From NCBI GenBank assembly GCA_030248295.1, contig JASANH010000053.1, positions 1 to 64,000 on the forward strand: DNA of 64,000 nucleotides. The letters are read 5' to 3'. The first letter of the stretch is position 1. The number at the start of each line of letters is the position of its first letter. Position numbers and translations under genes: made by a program. The notes beneath the pieces were generated by a model. The model saw only the letters and a list, made by a program, of their open reading frames with translations, was not told the DNA's origin and did no database searches. Source of the stretch: Mesodorylaimus sp. YZB2_4. Its lineage: Eukaryota; Nematoda; Enoplea; Dorylaimida; Dorylaimidae. Shown one piece after another: positions 44,446-56,928 of the stretch.

Positions 44446-44933
44446 TACAAGAGCATTTGCCGCAGCACACAGTCGATCACGTAACCAATTGAATGAGCAT
44501 CAACTAACCTTACTTAGGAACTTACTTTGTGAAAAAGTATGCATCCTCAGCTCAATGAAAGTAGGATCAAATATAGAAATCCTGTTACTTCAATCAAAGG
44601 AATTCAACAAGGCGTAACCTCGTTTTTATTTTTGGACTAATCTGAATGTCTCTTTTGTCACCTCGTACAGTGTTGCCATCTGGTATGCGACTGTCACGCA
44701 ATAATAAGTGTACGATGAAAACACCGTTTGTTAAAAAAGCCAGTTTGTGAAAAGCGCGGGACTTACGAATACCCTGAGCATGTGCGTGTCGAAAGGAAGA
44801 ATCGAACAATAGTTTACTCACTTCCCGATTTCCGTTTTTGAAAAGGACAAACTGAAGAATCGTAGACAGAATGCACGATGGTGAATAAGGGGCGATGCTA
44901 GGGCTCGAACGGGTCTTCACGCAGCGTTGGCCA

Positions 44934-44945
44934 GACTATATAGAA
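44934..44945 (-). promoter_or_regulatory. Candidate TATA box, upstream of ricin-type gene
   Basis: The minus strand reads TCTATATAGTC about 490 bp upstream of the ricin gene ATG. A GTGAGT donor about 110 bp downstream (near 44824) would allow a non-coding first exon spliced to the coding exon. This link is inference. Confidence 0.3.
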
Positions 44946-45726
44946 AAGCGAGTTTGGAAAGAAACCAGCGTTTATCCCAACGCTCGAACTCCTTATCATT
45001 AAGAATTCAAAACTTTTCAGGACTTCAGGTCACCGCTGATCAGTTGGCAAGATTTCTCTGATATTTTGCAGAAAGCTTTCTTTTGCACATAGGAACAATC
45101 AAGAAATTGCAATATTCTATTCTTAAAATTCTACTTGACGCTAGCGACGCTCCCTTGAGAGTCAACCATGTTTCCGCTGATCTCAAATAATAATAAGAAG
45201 ATCACTTGGGACTCTAATTATGAGCAGAAAAAGGAAACATCAATGCAGATTATTGAGATATCTCATTACACTATAGAGTGAGTGGAGAAAAATTGCGCGG
45301 TACTATAGTTCGTTGTTTGCCTACAGTCATTGCAGAAACCACAGAATGTCGTATTGGATGGGTCAGGTCGGATGATCCGATCCGAATTTTCGGTTGATGA
45401 TTTTTCGGATCTGATTGGATCGGATCCGGTCATAATCGGGTTGAATGCGACCTATCAGATACATACAGTAGCTCAGGCAGACCATGCTGTAATTTCTGAA
45501 CATCGTATCGTAGCTGTTCCAGCAAACTTTTATTCTTCTCCATTTGACTTTTCCACCGATTTTGTGCTTGTTGATGGCGCATGATCTTGTTGGTGACGAA
45601 AAGTGATTGTAGATATCGAGTTATGGTATTGGCCCCACGGTTCCGATTCTCGACCTAAGCTTTCTCCGCGGCTGTGGCTCGTTCTCGATTCACTCGTCTC
45701 TGCTCAGCTTTCGAGAGACTGATGTC

Positions 45727-45864
45727 CTAGATCCTGTTTAGCAGCAGGGTGAAGCGGAGAGCATCGTCGCCGGCATTGCGTGCTTCTCTCCGATATGTGG
45801 GCTCTTCAAGGGCGAATATAGAATATGGCAACTGGATTAGGAGAACAAGAACCAAGGCGTGCAT
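45727..45864 (-). CDS. Very small secreted peptide (45 aa)
   Basis: The ATG at 45864 opens a 45-codon frame with a strong signal peptide (MHALVLVLLIQLPYSIFA) followed by LEEPTYRREARNAGDDALRF and TLLLNRI, then TAG. An RR pair could be a prohormone cleavage site; there is no C-terminal amidation glycine. A TATA box lies 60-70 bp upstream. The frame is intact and uninterrupted, but a downstream exon cannot be excluded. No family is recognised; a neuropeptide or defence-peptide precursor would fit (inference). Confidence 0.5.
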   Translation of the reverse strand: MHALVLVLLIQLPYSIFALEEPTYRREARNAGDDALRFTLLLNRI

Positions 45865-45921
45865 TGTCGGAGCGCGACGTTGAGGCGAAGGGGCGACTGT
45901 TCGTGAATGATCATACTTGGC

Positions 45922-45931
45922 ACTTTTATAG
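45922..45931 (-). promoter_or_regulatory. TATA box of 45-aa secreted peptide gene
   Basis: The minus strand reads CTATAAAAGTG 60-70 bp upstream of the ATG at 45864. Confidence 0.55.
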
Positions 45932-46805
45932 AGCGATGTTGCGTAAAGGAAGGATGTAATCTACGTCAGGAAGCAGCTGGTCTGGTACTGGTGCGGGTCT
46001 TCCGTCTCGTGATCCCACGAGAGGAAGCTCCGTCCACCTGGGGGCAATTGGGAGTTGATCAGGTGAAACTAGTTCTACTGATCGTAAGTTATAAAGGCAC
46101 GTTTCTTGTTATCAGTTCGGTCTAATGACGAGTCCCTGACGTGTTCCTGACAAACTTTGTGTCGTCATCAAGCTCGCACCTGGCACCTCTTCTTGGTTGC
46201 ATGTTGTTAGAATCTTTGTCTTTTGCCGGGAGAGGACGAGTGTTGCCTTTCTTTACGTTCCATGAGCGTGAGAGCCAGTCCCACAAATAGCATGGTTCTC
46301 TGCTCGACACAGACACTCATCCTGTCTGTGTCGAAAGCATGGTCTGGTTACATCACATCACACGCAACTTGGAGGATATCGTCAGAGATTCCCATTAGGA
46401 CCCCAATATTTGGCAAAATACTGTATATACCCTTCTACTTGCTATATCTCGCCGACTGCTTCGCAAAAACGTTCTAAAAACCTCATTAATTTAAATCGAC
46501 AGGTTTTGTCGATAGCGTTTCGATGCACATATCTGTTTCGAGTATTCTTGCTGCGGCATAGCAAGAGACACGCGCTTAGAAATCGTACAGTCTCATGCAG
46601 AATGTTAGATTAGAACTGTTCGATTTGGTCCAAAGTTTCACTTATCTCGTTGATCATTATATATCTCTTAACACGCAGCATTTCTTTTGGAATTTCGACA
46701 GACGCGCGAACACTTCCGTCTATACCTTTCTAGGACGCAGGGAAACGATTTGAGGATGACGAGTCTAATAAGCCTGAGAATTTCGACGTCTTCAGTGACT
46801 CTGAC

Positions 46806-47940
46806 CAGCGTTGCCAGATGCGGAAAAAGAATTCCACTTACAGGACACCTGAAATCCACCACCAGCCACTACACATCTTTCCAAAATTTACTACAACAGC
46901 CACTAAAATTTTTCATCGCAACAGAGCGATAATGCAACATTTTTGGTCCACCCTGGATACAAACTAGCTTTTAATCTATCAAAATTTAGAGTTTAGGTGG
47001 GCTGATTGATAAATCGATCGGCGCACGTACGTGATGCCGCGCAGCAGCCGGGCCAGTCGATACAGCCCGTGACGCCTCGCAGAAATTTAGCACCCTTTAA
47101 AAGTTCTGCTTTGGACGTTTCGATTGGTAAAAAGAGAAATACCTAATCATGATCATAAATCATGAATCTGATCATGACTGAGGAAATCTTCCCAAAGCAT
47201 TCTCCCAATAATAAGTAGGGTCAAATGCCCTATCCGAAACCGTTCCTAAACCGGAACACCTCGATTGCCCACCTGATCCGATGCCTCACTGTTTTTGACG
47301 AGGCTTTTCGCAAGGGGCACCAGGCGAGCATACGTGGTCATGGCAAAAAATTGCCATTTACGGCAACAGCAATGTGATCTGGTCGGTCCTGGCAACGTGA
47401 CTCTTATTTTTGCACGGAAACGGTGAAGGCGTAGAAGAGGGTTTCATTTTTTAAAACAAAACGATGTTAAACTCGGTTCTGGCCAAAACAGTAGACAGAA
47501 ACGGTTTTGTTTCAATCTTGGTTTAAAAGCTGGAACTACGTGAGAATCTATTCTCCTAACAATAAGATCGACTAAAACCCCCAAGCCTAAGGGTGTTCCG
47601 AATTCGGACCGAAGTGAGCCTGAAGCGGGACGAGTTCGCAGTTTTTAAAAATTACCTTTTTCCAGCGTGCAGCTGTGCTTCAACCAAAATTTAAAGCAGT
47701 TTTCGTCGAGGGGGATCCTGCCTAGTCAAACAATATTTAACAAAACATCGCTCTCTTGATAATTTTTGGGCAATAAGAAGACTTGGGTGTTCGGTGCTCC
47801 GGATTTGGGCATTCTACCCTAACCACTACGATGCATGGCGTGACCATCTCACTTAAAAAACCACCATAGTATGCACTACGCCACTACGGACACCTCAAAT
47901 CCACCAAAGTAGTGGAATTCCACTACGTCTGGCAACGCTG
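46806..47940. mobile_element. hAT-like element with CAGCGTTGCCAGA ends
   Basis: The ends CAGCGTTGCCAGA and TCTGGCAACGCTG are inverted, and sub-terminal blocks (GAATTCCACT, GGACACCT/AGGTGTCC, ATCCACCA) repeat in inverted order. CAGNGTTGCCA tips are common in hAT elements, but no 8-bp target duplication is visible. The interior has no transposase frame. Confidence 0.55.
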
Positions 47941-48814
47941 ACCTTTCCGATATTGGTCACGCCCTGACGATTGGAATCTCAGGTATGTCAGTTTCCGCTG
48001 ACGTTACCAGCAGCTGTCGAGAACTTTCCTACGGACACTCCTCAAGATGAGAAAAAAAACTAGAATAATACAGCTGCGCTACAACTCCAGGCAGCATGAC
48101 ACGGAAAATAGGACGCAAACAATGTTCGCAGGGTGATTTCACCTTCCAGCAATTTCTGGCAAAGTTGTGTCGAGACCCTCAACGAGAAAATTGCCGCCAT
48201 CCAACAACGGGAACGATTACCGCTATCATTATCCCAGATGAGTTCACGAGGACCAAGGGTGGACAACAAGTCGTTGCTCCACAATTCTGGAGCCCAACAA
48301 GTTATGACTGCTTTTTCCATTTGGCTTAAAACATGCGGCAGAGAGTCCGACAACGGAAGGACTGATCGATACTAAAACCTGGAGTCCAGAAATGGGGAAA
48401 TGCCATCAGTTGACAGTCGAAAACCAGCACCAACGCTGATCAAGATGTCCATGGCATCAGATGCCGTCAGGCCTTCCAGATATGGCGGCCTTATTGTCGG
48501 CTGTCAAATACGGTTTTCTACGTTAGAATACACATTTCAGCAATAACCCCTGGTCGAAGCTCCGATATTGGAGCAATCTGTGGTGGACGCTCATCGTGAG
48601 CGCGAGCGCATGGAATTTCTAAGGGAATCTTCATATAATTTCGATTTGTGGTCATACTTATTGTCTCTCGAACATCTTTTGTCTCTTATTCCCACGTATC
48701 ACTTTTCGTGTGCCTTTTTCTTGAAAGTGCATGAGTGTAAGTTTTAGAAGTTTGGATCATTTTGAAACGAATTGAAACGAAAAGTTGGCCGAAAGACCCT
48801 TTAATCACTGCTGT

Positions 48815-49998
48815 AGTAGGTGTGTTTGGCCTGTGGAGAAGATAGTGTATCTGGTTGCCTTAACTGGCCGCCTTATACACGGAGCAGTATGTGGTTGCCT
48901 TGACTGGCCGCCACATACAGCGTATCAGTTGCCTTCGTTGGCCGCCCGATACGCTCCTCCAGGCGAGGCTGAAACCCGTCGGGTTGATGTCTCAGGCACC
49001 TACGACTACCTGACTCGCCTAAAAGGGCTTTGATTCCATCCGCTCCTCGCAGTATCTTCTCCAATCTAGGGGTACTCCGCCTATTACATTTGGCATCACG
49101 CGAGGAGCGTGTTGGTGTGTGCCGAGCATCGAGGTTGACTCGTGCCGGGAACTCCCTTGGTTAAGGCAACCAGATACACTACCCACTACACTGCGTACCA
49201 CTGTCTGTTGCATAATCTCCTTGCGTCCCATCCCAGATTCCTTAATCCATCGTGGTCCAAATCCAGTGAATCCATCACTTTCCAGCCTTTCCATGTAAAT
49301 CTATTCCATTACAGTTGGATTCCAAGCGCGTTCCCCTCGGATTATTCTGGAATCCACGTGGAACAACGTGCAATCAACGGTGGGATCCACCATATACCTG
49401 TTTGTTTTTCACTATGGATTCCAGGTGGATTGAAGCATGGATCTCTGCGGACTCGCTACTTTTTGACTTGGAATTCACCTGGATTCCACAGTGGAATACC
49501 TGTTTTGGGGAATCTAGGAAACATATGTATTGTCTTGCGGCGTAATGTCGGTCCGCCTGATACAGCATACAAGAGAATGCAGCGTATAGCCTTGATGTTT
49601 ATTCATGCGCAGATTCTCTGTAACCTAATCTGGTTTGGTTAGTTATCTAGCTTGAAAGGTCTCCTGAATGTGCCATTGTTATCAGTGGAACTTTAAGCCT
49701 AAATAACGACATCGTTGGGATTACAAATAACACATCGCGTCTTAAAGCTGCAACAGGCTGAATGGCCGTACATTGGAGAAAATACCGCGGGGAGCGGATG
49801 GTCTCAAAAACACTCCAGGGAGACCTTCTAGTCGTAGGAGCCTGAGACATCAACCTGACGGGGTTCTGCCTCGCCTGGAAAGAGTGTGTCGAACGGCCAG
49901 CGTCGATACCTTGCCAATACACTGCTCCTTATGCAAGGCCTGCCAATTAAGGCAACCAGATACACAATTTTCCCCACAGACCTAACACACCTATTACA
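48815..49998. mobile_element. Composite long-inverted-repeat element with triplicated GTTGCCTT...GGCCGCC units
   Basis: The left arm (48815-49065) is the reverse complement of the right arm (49765-49998), sharing TAGGTGTG, GTGTATCTGGTTGCCTTAA and GAGACATCAACC-type blocks. The left arm holds three units of GTTGCCTT(N)TGGCCGCC. A third GTTAAGGCAACCAGATACAC at 49161-49180 suggests a smaller complete unit (48845-49183) joined to a second one. The interior 49310-49500 contains several TGGATTCCA/TGGAATCCA words, probably another small palindromic insertion. Confidence 0.6.
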
Positions 49999-50271
49999 CA
50001 ACCAGGCAAATACCTACTGTGTGAGAAACAGCACGATAAGTCATACCGAGTCCGACTGAACTGCCAAAGTTTCTGCGGTATTAGACAGCTTGTGAGCAAG
50101 AGCTGGCGTTGTATACTAAGGACGAGACCAGCCGACTGCACAGGCAGCTGACGTAGGCAATATTCGGCAGTCGAGCCTTTATCGCACGAGCGTTTCATAG
50201 CACGCAGACCCTTGTACGAGGTTTTTCTAAAGATTTTTTAAGCCAGTTTTTGCCTATAGCAGTAAAACTAT

Positions 50272-50614
50272 AAGCAGGGCTGTGCGGGGACCGGCACACA
50301 GCAGCATCCCTCTGCGTGTTTCCACTAATAGCACCTCCACGCGAGGGCATCTTGGACTGCACACTGAACAATGGCGGGTGGGCTGCAAACCCCGCCAGTG
50401 TTCGACAGCCGAGACTGTCTACTGGTTTGGCCTCTGTCTCCTCGGAGCACCTGTTGGGTACTGAGTGAGTCACCCACGGCCTTGCGCGCTAGGTCAGCGA
50501 GGGTTTATGGTTCGCAAACCAACCTCCATCATCGGGAATCGAACCCGGGACGAGTCCAGTCGCTCGCTCCAAAGCAATACAGGGAGACTAATGGCGAAAC
50601 GACCACGGTCACAC
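50272..50614 (-). mobile_element. SINE family S1, 3'-truncated copy
   Basis: Read on the minus strand it aligns with the full-length SINE: GACTCGTCCCGGGTTCGATT (B box), GGTTTGCGAACCATAAACC, CGTGGGTGACTCA and CAAGATGCCCTCGCG. The copy loses similarity after GATGCTGCTG and has no poly(A) tail, so the tail is missing or replaced. Confidence 0.8.
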
Positions 50615-50619
50615 TAGTA

Positions 50620-52415
50620 GTTACGAGGTCCCTTCTCGAGCAATCAATATTTAACCAATATCTGCCTTTGGTACGAAGTAGGTATGTACAGCAGTACCAA
50701 TTGAGAGAAGCAGAAGTTGAGTTTGTACACTGGTTTTATGGTGAATGGAAATGGGGATGTTAACCAAGTTTGGGACGTTCTAGAAGGGATGTCCTGCGCA
50801 GGATATTTTGGCAAGAATCTTTTGTGCAGGATATTATTATGTAGGTGACTCATGTCCGCTCTTTGAGATTAATAGGGCGGCTTTGAACTTTAAAATGGAA
50901 ACGATGTGAATTGAACTTAATTATGTTTTGTTTAAAAAGATATGTTTTCTACAAAAAGGTTTCATGGAAGGAAATTTTCACAGTCCGCAAAAACCGCGAA
51001 ATTAGGGCGATTAACAGTGTGTTTATCGCGTAGTTGCGATGGACATAGGCGTTTTTCAACATGTATCCCTGAGGAAATCTATTTTGATGCATTTTAAGAT
51101 GAAGTCCACTAACAAGTCCGCAGCTGTCAAGAAATATGTCAAAAAGCTACTGTTGATTTTCATTGAATCACAAATCGCAGTTTGGGTTTCTTAGATGGTT
51201 TCTTTGACTTCTCATGCATAATATGCCAATCAAAGGGAAACAGCACCCAGAATGAGTTGGCATCTTTGTTTTTACTACCTTGGTAACCATTTTGATTGGA
51301 ATCAATGAGTAGATTTTTACGTTCGCTAACTGTGAAGCTCAGCCAAGAGACAAAACGGAAGTGCGACGACTTGCACTAAACGTTTATTGAACTCATGTCC
51401 AATAAAAGCTAATAATCAGGCCTGAACACAAGCTTAAACCAGCTTTCCTTGGCTTGTAAATATCTGTACTCAAGATCAGCGCTTTTCACTTCTCCCTCGT
51501 CTTCTCTGCGTCAGCTGTGTCCAAAGTTTATGCTTGGTATTACCCCAAGTGCTTACATTTTCGCTACTTAATAAACCTGGTGCACGTGAAACCTACGCCC
51601 AATAGGAAAACACACAAAAGCATGCGCCGTCGCAGTGAGGCACTGGGAAGAAACTGAAAATCGCAGTTTGTCATTTCGACAAGTTTGCGGTCATATCGTG
51701 ATTTTTCATAGAAATTTCAAAGAAAACCCAGCCTGCACGTGCGCCAGGTTTCTCCAAGTTGCGGTGCTGTGACCAGGAGTGTTACCTTTCAAGTACTTTC
51801 AAGAAATGGTAAGAACCTGAGGAAAATATCAACCGTAAAATTGTAACTGTACGTCTAGACCACAGAGAGGAAAAGAAAACACGAAAACTACCGAGAACAG
51901 AAAACCAATCCGAAAAGAACCAATGCTATAACCTGTTTTCTTTGAGAATATACACGCCCTCTACGTTACCGCATAGGCCGCGTGTACATTCCCAAAGAAA
52001 ACAGATAGTACTTTCTATACATGCAGATGGGGAAAACGAAAAGTCGCTGCATGTAGCTATGCAGACGTCAGTCACTGATAATGAGCCTGAGGAATATGCA
52101 GGTGCCCAAAATTTAAAATCTTGCAGGCCTGTCTTTGCTATCTAATCTACATAAATGGCCTTTTTAAAAGAGCGTTTCAGTTTTATCACTTTTGTTCTTT
52201 ATCATTAGTCAACAAGCCAGGTTATCGCACCAGAACGTTGTCCACTGCCGAGTGAGCAAGTTAAAACTATTTTATAGCCACTAAATGCATTAGGATGGCG
52301 AATATCGCTCACGCGCTTAGGTTTTTAACTCCAGTCCCAAGGTAACCTTTTTAAAGGCGTACAGTCTGCCTTCATTCCAGACTTGATCAGCTTTGGTGCC
52401 GCTGTACTCCTCAAA
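50620..52415. other. Intergenic, no supported feature
   Basis: Frames of 67-69 codons only, none with splice or family support. The sequence is moderately AT-rich without obvious repeats. Confidence 0.4.
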
Positions 52416-54420
52416 ATGGTGCAAGGAGAACTAATTGGGATCACTGCCGAACCCGAATCGACCTTTATTGACAGAGGTCGAATTGCCGCAGGAAAATATT
52501 TACGAATTGAAAATCATTTAATTCGAGAATTTTTGGCTGAATTTATTGGCACAGCATGGCTTATTGTAAGTGTCTGACCCTGTCCTTGAATGGAATGCGA
52601 GCGTTTTCAGCTGGTATTTTCTTCCGCCGCTTCTAGCCGCTAAAATGTGAATATTTTTCAGGCCATGGGCGAAGCGGGTGGCGCCACTCAGACTTTAAGC
52701 CGCAACGAAAAAGGAGATTCACTTACATCAAATTTGTCGTGGGGTTTCGGAGTCTTTTTCGCCATGATCATGACATCGAACATATCCGGTGCCCATTTCA
52801 ATCCTGCGGTCACAATCACATTCGCTTTGTTGGGTAGACTGCCGTGGAAAAAGGTAGCGCCATACGTTTTCGCCCAAGTGCTTGGAGCATTCGCTGGTGC
52901 AGCTCTAGTGTTCGCAACATATTATGGTAAGTCGGGCGTGGATCAGAAGGCACCAGAAAGCGAAATACTTGGATCATCTAGACGCCATAAACGCTTTCGA
53001 TGGTGGTGTAAGGCAGATCGATGGTCCGAACGGTACTGCAGGAATATTTGCGACTTATCCATTGCCACAGCTGACCACTGGCGGTGCTCTCTTCGATCAA
53101 GTGGGTCAAGAAAACTCCCCTGATCAAGCTTTGCTATATGAGCAGCTGTTTTCAGATCTTAGGTACATGCTGCCTATTAATGGCTGTCTTGATCGTCACT
53201 GATCCGAATAACGGGTTTCCTCAGCACTTGGTGCCATTCGCGATCGCCTTTTATGTTGCAGTGAGGGAAGATTTTTAACTGTGTCGAAAGCGGTGGATTT
53301 ACTGCTCTGCTTACTGTAGGTCAACGGATTCACATTTTCCTACAACTGCGGTGGTGCTATAAATCCAGCAAGGGATATCGGACCTCGCATTTTCACGGCC
53401 ATTGTTGGATATGGAACTGAGGTTTTCAGGTGTGTGAGGTGCATTTACTACTGCATTCTGTGTGAGTCGGCTGCACTACTGCGGAGGAAATAGCTGCGAG
53501 GCTCTAAGCCAAGGAGAATGGTTTCATAGCGAGACTGTGCATTAAAAGCTTTATGCTTGTTTAACATAAGATGGGGGATACTGCGTATCGTGCATATATA
53601 TCAATCATTATTCGATTGCGAGTGGCTAACCGTCGTTGAGCTATAATCAAAGGCGCAAAAAGTTTGACATTTTCATTAAAAATTCGTGCGAGCGACTGTG
53701 AGACAACCAAAGAAAGATCAGATGGAAAGTGTGTGCGTATTCTTCGCTGGAAGCTTGCCAGAAGTGACCGTTGAGATTGATAATGCCCAGCTTCAGGCGA
53801 GAAATAAGGGTGCAGATGCCATCTTAACTAGATTGGTTTTGTCTTGGTCGACCAAAGAATTTAGAGTTTGGAGTGTCTCCGCTACAATATAGCTTGACGT
53901 CAAATAGTAGCTGCTCCAAGTGGGTGCACTGTGCTGTATTTTGCACGCTGTAGCGGTCCAATAAGTGATTAGGGCGCCTTGGAAGTTTCACGAGTCAAAT
54001 AGTAGACTGGTGATAAACGCGTGATGAGTCATCGCAATACCTGTCTGTATTCCTATCGGAACATGGGCTGTTGGTTGCTGCAGAAACTATACCAGGCCCC
54101 AGCATTATCATATTCTTTTGTGACCCGATGCCTATACTGATTCCTGTTTCAGCTACCGCAATTACAGATGGTTCTGGGTTCCGATAATCTGCCCAATAAT
54201 AGGCGGAGCAGTCGCGGCTGTGATTTACAACGGGTTTATTGGCCTGCACTACCCAAGGAAGGAGCCTGCGTCGGGAAGTACAGTGGCGCCAGTTCAGTTG
54301 CCCTTTGCGAAATCGTTGATGGAAGATCCTGCGTTGAGGCACATTTATCTCACTCAGCAAAGCCTCGAGATATTAGAGGCTTTAGGAAAACGGGAAAGCG
54401 TTATACCCCTTGTTCGATGA
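52416..54420 (+). CDS. Aquaglyceroporin (major intrinsic protein family, 338 aa)
   Basis: Six exons join in frame: 52416-52565, 52662-52926, 52982-53100, 53156-53260, 53320-53429 and 54153-54420. The channel core begins at [14 protein letters not shown] (TM1). The first pore box is [20 protein letters not shown] (NPA at residues 97-99). GAGIFATYP-type loop C sequence ([18 protein letters not shown]) follows. The second pore box is [18 protein letters not shown] (NPA at 228-230), with Asp232 after the second NPA, the hallmark of glycerol-permeable members. TM6 is [20 protein letters not shown]. The family transports water and small neutral solutes across the plasma membrane. Two of the introns are only 55-59 nt, another is 723 nt. 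An AATAAA lies at 54475. The start ATG gives a 40-residue cytosolic N-terminus, usual for the family; the upstream in-frame TTG is not a likely start. Confidence 0.92.
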
Positions 54421-54474
54421 TGCCACTGCGAATTCCTGTTCCATGTACCATAGAGTATAGAGAAAGCAGCCACA

Positions 54475-54480
54475 ATAAAT
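54475..54480 (+). terminator. Polyadenylation signal of aquaglyceroporin gene
   Basis: AATAAA 55 bp after the TGA of the aquaglyceroporin gene, in CACAATAAATTTTG. Confidence 0.6.
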
Positions 54481-54499
54481 TTTGATGTACTGCATGTCG

Positions 54500-56620
54500 A
54501 AATTTTTATTATAATTCTTGCAGCCTGCGCATTATTGCCTCGAGTTCTGCACTGAATGCTGGGTATTTCTACATATATGAAATCATTGGAATGTACTGCA
54601 GTTTTTGCATTTTGTGCTTCAACGAATTCTGTTCGATCAGCGATTGCTGATAGAGTGTTAGGAATATCCAGCCCCCACCCTCGTGGCTGGCTCAGATTTC
54701 AGCCAGGATTACGAAGAGCGTTTTGGGAAGGCGTAGAATGCAGCAGGTAGGTACTTATTTTGTGCGCCTCTCATACTCATGCAAACTGGGTTGTACGCAA
54801 TACATACAATGCGTATTTTCATTTTAGCGGCTTCAACAAAATCAAAAATTATTGCGCGATTTCCGACTTTGTTGTAGTAGAAGGAAGGGCTACCGCACAG
54901 TATAATTCACTTTTGTACCATATTTTTTATTTACTGCCCGTCTTTGTAATCGGGACTACGAGTCAAATTATGTTAGGGGAAGTAGTCGAGTTGCTTTAGA
55001 AAGTTTACCATAGAGTTCTCTCGCAGTAAGGTTGGAAGTTTGCAGCAAAATGCAATAAGTTACAGCTAATTTACTTGGTCTCATTATTTCTCGATTTAAA
55101 TTTCTTATGTACACATATACATTCTGGAGGGACGGAAGAATCTGTATTAGCTTCCGCAAAGTGACTGACTTGACATGACTGCTCAGGAATCTCAATGAAG
55201 ACCTCCCGAAGCGAGTCCGCGCGCATGCAGGATATGAGGAAAATGCCCATAGTTATAAAACCTGTTTTTTCAAATAATCGGCCAGCAAAAGAGCTGTTTC
55301 AAAACATCGAGTGAGGGACCATGGAACTGTAGCTTCTCAAAGATAGACTAGAAGGCAGTTGAAGAAGCTCAAAGTCGGTCGCTTGCTGATTGTAGGTTCT
55401 GCGGCCACCAAGCCATATTCTGTGCCAGGTTCATGGATTTATAAACAGGATATATGGAGACTCGTGCCCTGAGCATTATCCTGGTTTAAGTATCTGCGCC
55501 CATTGTGACACATTTCGGCCAGTGTCCCCTTTCAGCCAGAGAAATTTCCAGAGACCCCTTTTGGCCAGTCCCGGTTCAACCAGAAAACCGATTCAGAAAT
55601 ATTTTTGAAAAGGAAGCCAAGCATTCTTTACGAGGAAGTTTACTTCAACCCCGTTCAAATTTACTGTCGGGCTATATACACATAGAGCGCGACAGTAATA
55701 ATTTTTTTATCAAAGTGTCACGTTAATAGCATTTAGTTGAAGATTCTGTTTCTAGTTTTCTGATATCTGAGGGATCCTTCCTATCAGCAAGATATTTCGA
55801 TAGCTTGCCCTGCGTTTTCAAATTCATCCTCCTGTTTATTAAAAATCACTCATAAAAATACCCAGCAATCGGATCAGAACTAAATGATATACGAGTATAT
55901 GCTTTTGAATAAGTCATTGAAGCTATAGTAGCATGGGGAGGGGGGCGGTAACCTTGAAAAAGGTGAGTATGCTGTGATATGCAGTCCCCATGTAAAATAA
56001 GCTTGGCATAGTTACTTCATTTTGCTCAGATCCGTACCATCACTAAAAAAATGCGAAAATCGAATTTTCGGAGAAAGTTGAATCGCACGCACTACGCGCG
56101 CTTTTGCCTGAAATGCGGATGATAGCAGAGTACTGTAACCGCAAAGATTTTCATTAACATTGGTAAGAAGAAGGCGTTTTTGTGTTATTCATGTTTGTGC
56201 AATGTTAAACAGCTGTCGAATGAGGAACTGATCGAACGGAGCGTTGTATCACAACTTATCAGTACAGATGTTCTATTAGTAGATAGAATCACGACTGACT
56301 AAGCAACAATCAATCCAGGCTCAGTGCAATTTGGCTATACCTTTGTTTTCTGTGAGGCTTTTGGCGTCTCCTTAGTTTGTTTTCCTGATTCATCGAGCGG
56401 ACACATTTCGATGACCTCGGACTTGCTCCAACAGGGGTGACCCCGTCGTAGTGCGTCCGCCGGGCACATACTGATCCGGACACTTTTTGACGCGTCACCG
56501 GCTCACTCCTTCCCATCATGTCTCGACTGATTTCCAGCTAGTGGCAGTACGCAGTAGTCAGAGCTATTATTTTGAAGTTTAAAATATTTTAAATCACAGT
56601 GGGTTAATCAGAATATTTCA
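54500..56620. other. Intergenic, no supported feature
   Basis: Short frames only (60-79 codons) with no splice or family support. No repeat family shared with other parts of the window was recognised. Confidence 0.4.
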
Positions 56621-56621
56621 G

Positions 56622-56928
56622 GCGAGATCACTGCTTTGACAACTGTATCGCCAAAGAAATGTCAAGCCAATGTACTGGTGTCTCTATGCATCTGATCGCG
56701 AAGAAACAAACTGCCTCTAGCCAGGCTGTACTGCAGTTTATTGCTGACACCGCTAAAGAAAGAAATGCAAAACTGGAGATTCCGACTTGCGCAAAGCCGT
56801 ATAAAGTTACCGTTTTCATCATAACGATCCCTACCAGCCACAGCAATGGCCGCCTACAATTCGATACTCTGGCGATCGCGCTAGCTTATTTCTCCCTGTT
56901 GCACCTGCTGCCAGTTGCTTATTTTTGA
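56622..56928 (+). CDS. Possible unrecognised exon with Cys-containing frame
   Basis: After ATATTTCAG a frame reads RDHCFDNCIAKEMSSQCTGV, then SSQAVLQFIADTAKERNAKL and EIPTCAKPYKVTVFIITIPT, open to 56928. The acceptor and the charged/hydrophobic alternation look protein-like, but no partner exon or family was identified, so it may be chance or a gene remnant. Confidence 0.25.

Noticed and set aside
53686-53892. 68-codon frame inside the last aquaporin intron
   Set aside because: The aquaporin exons join correctly without it, and it has no own start or splice support.
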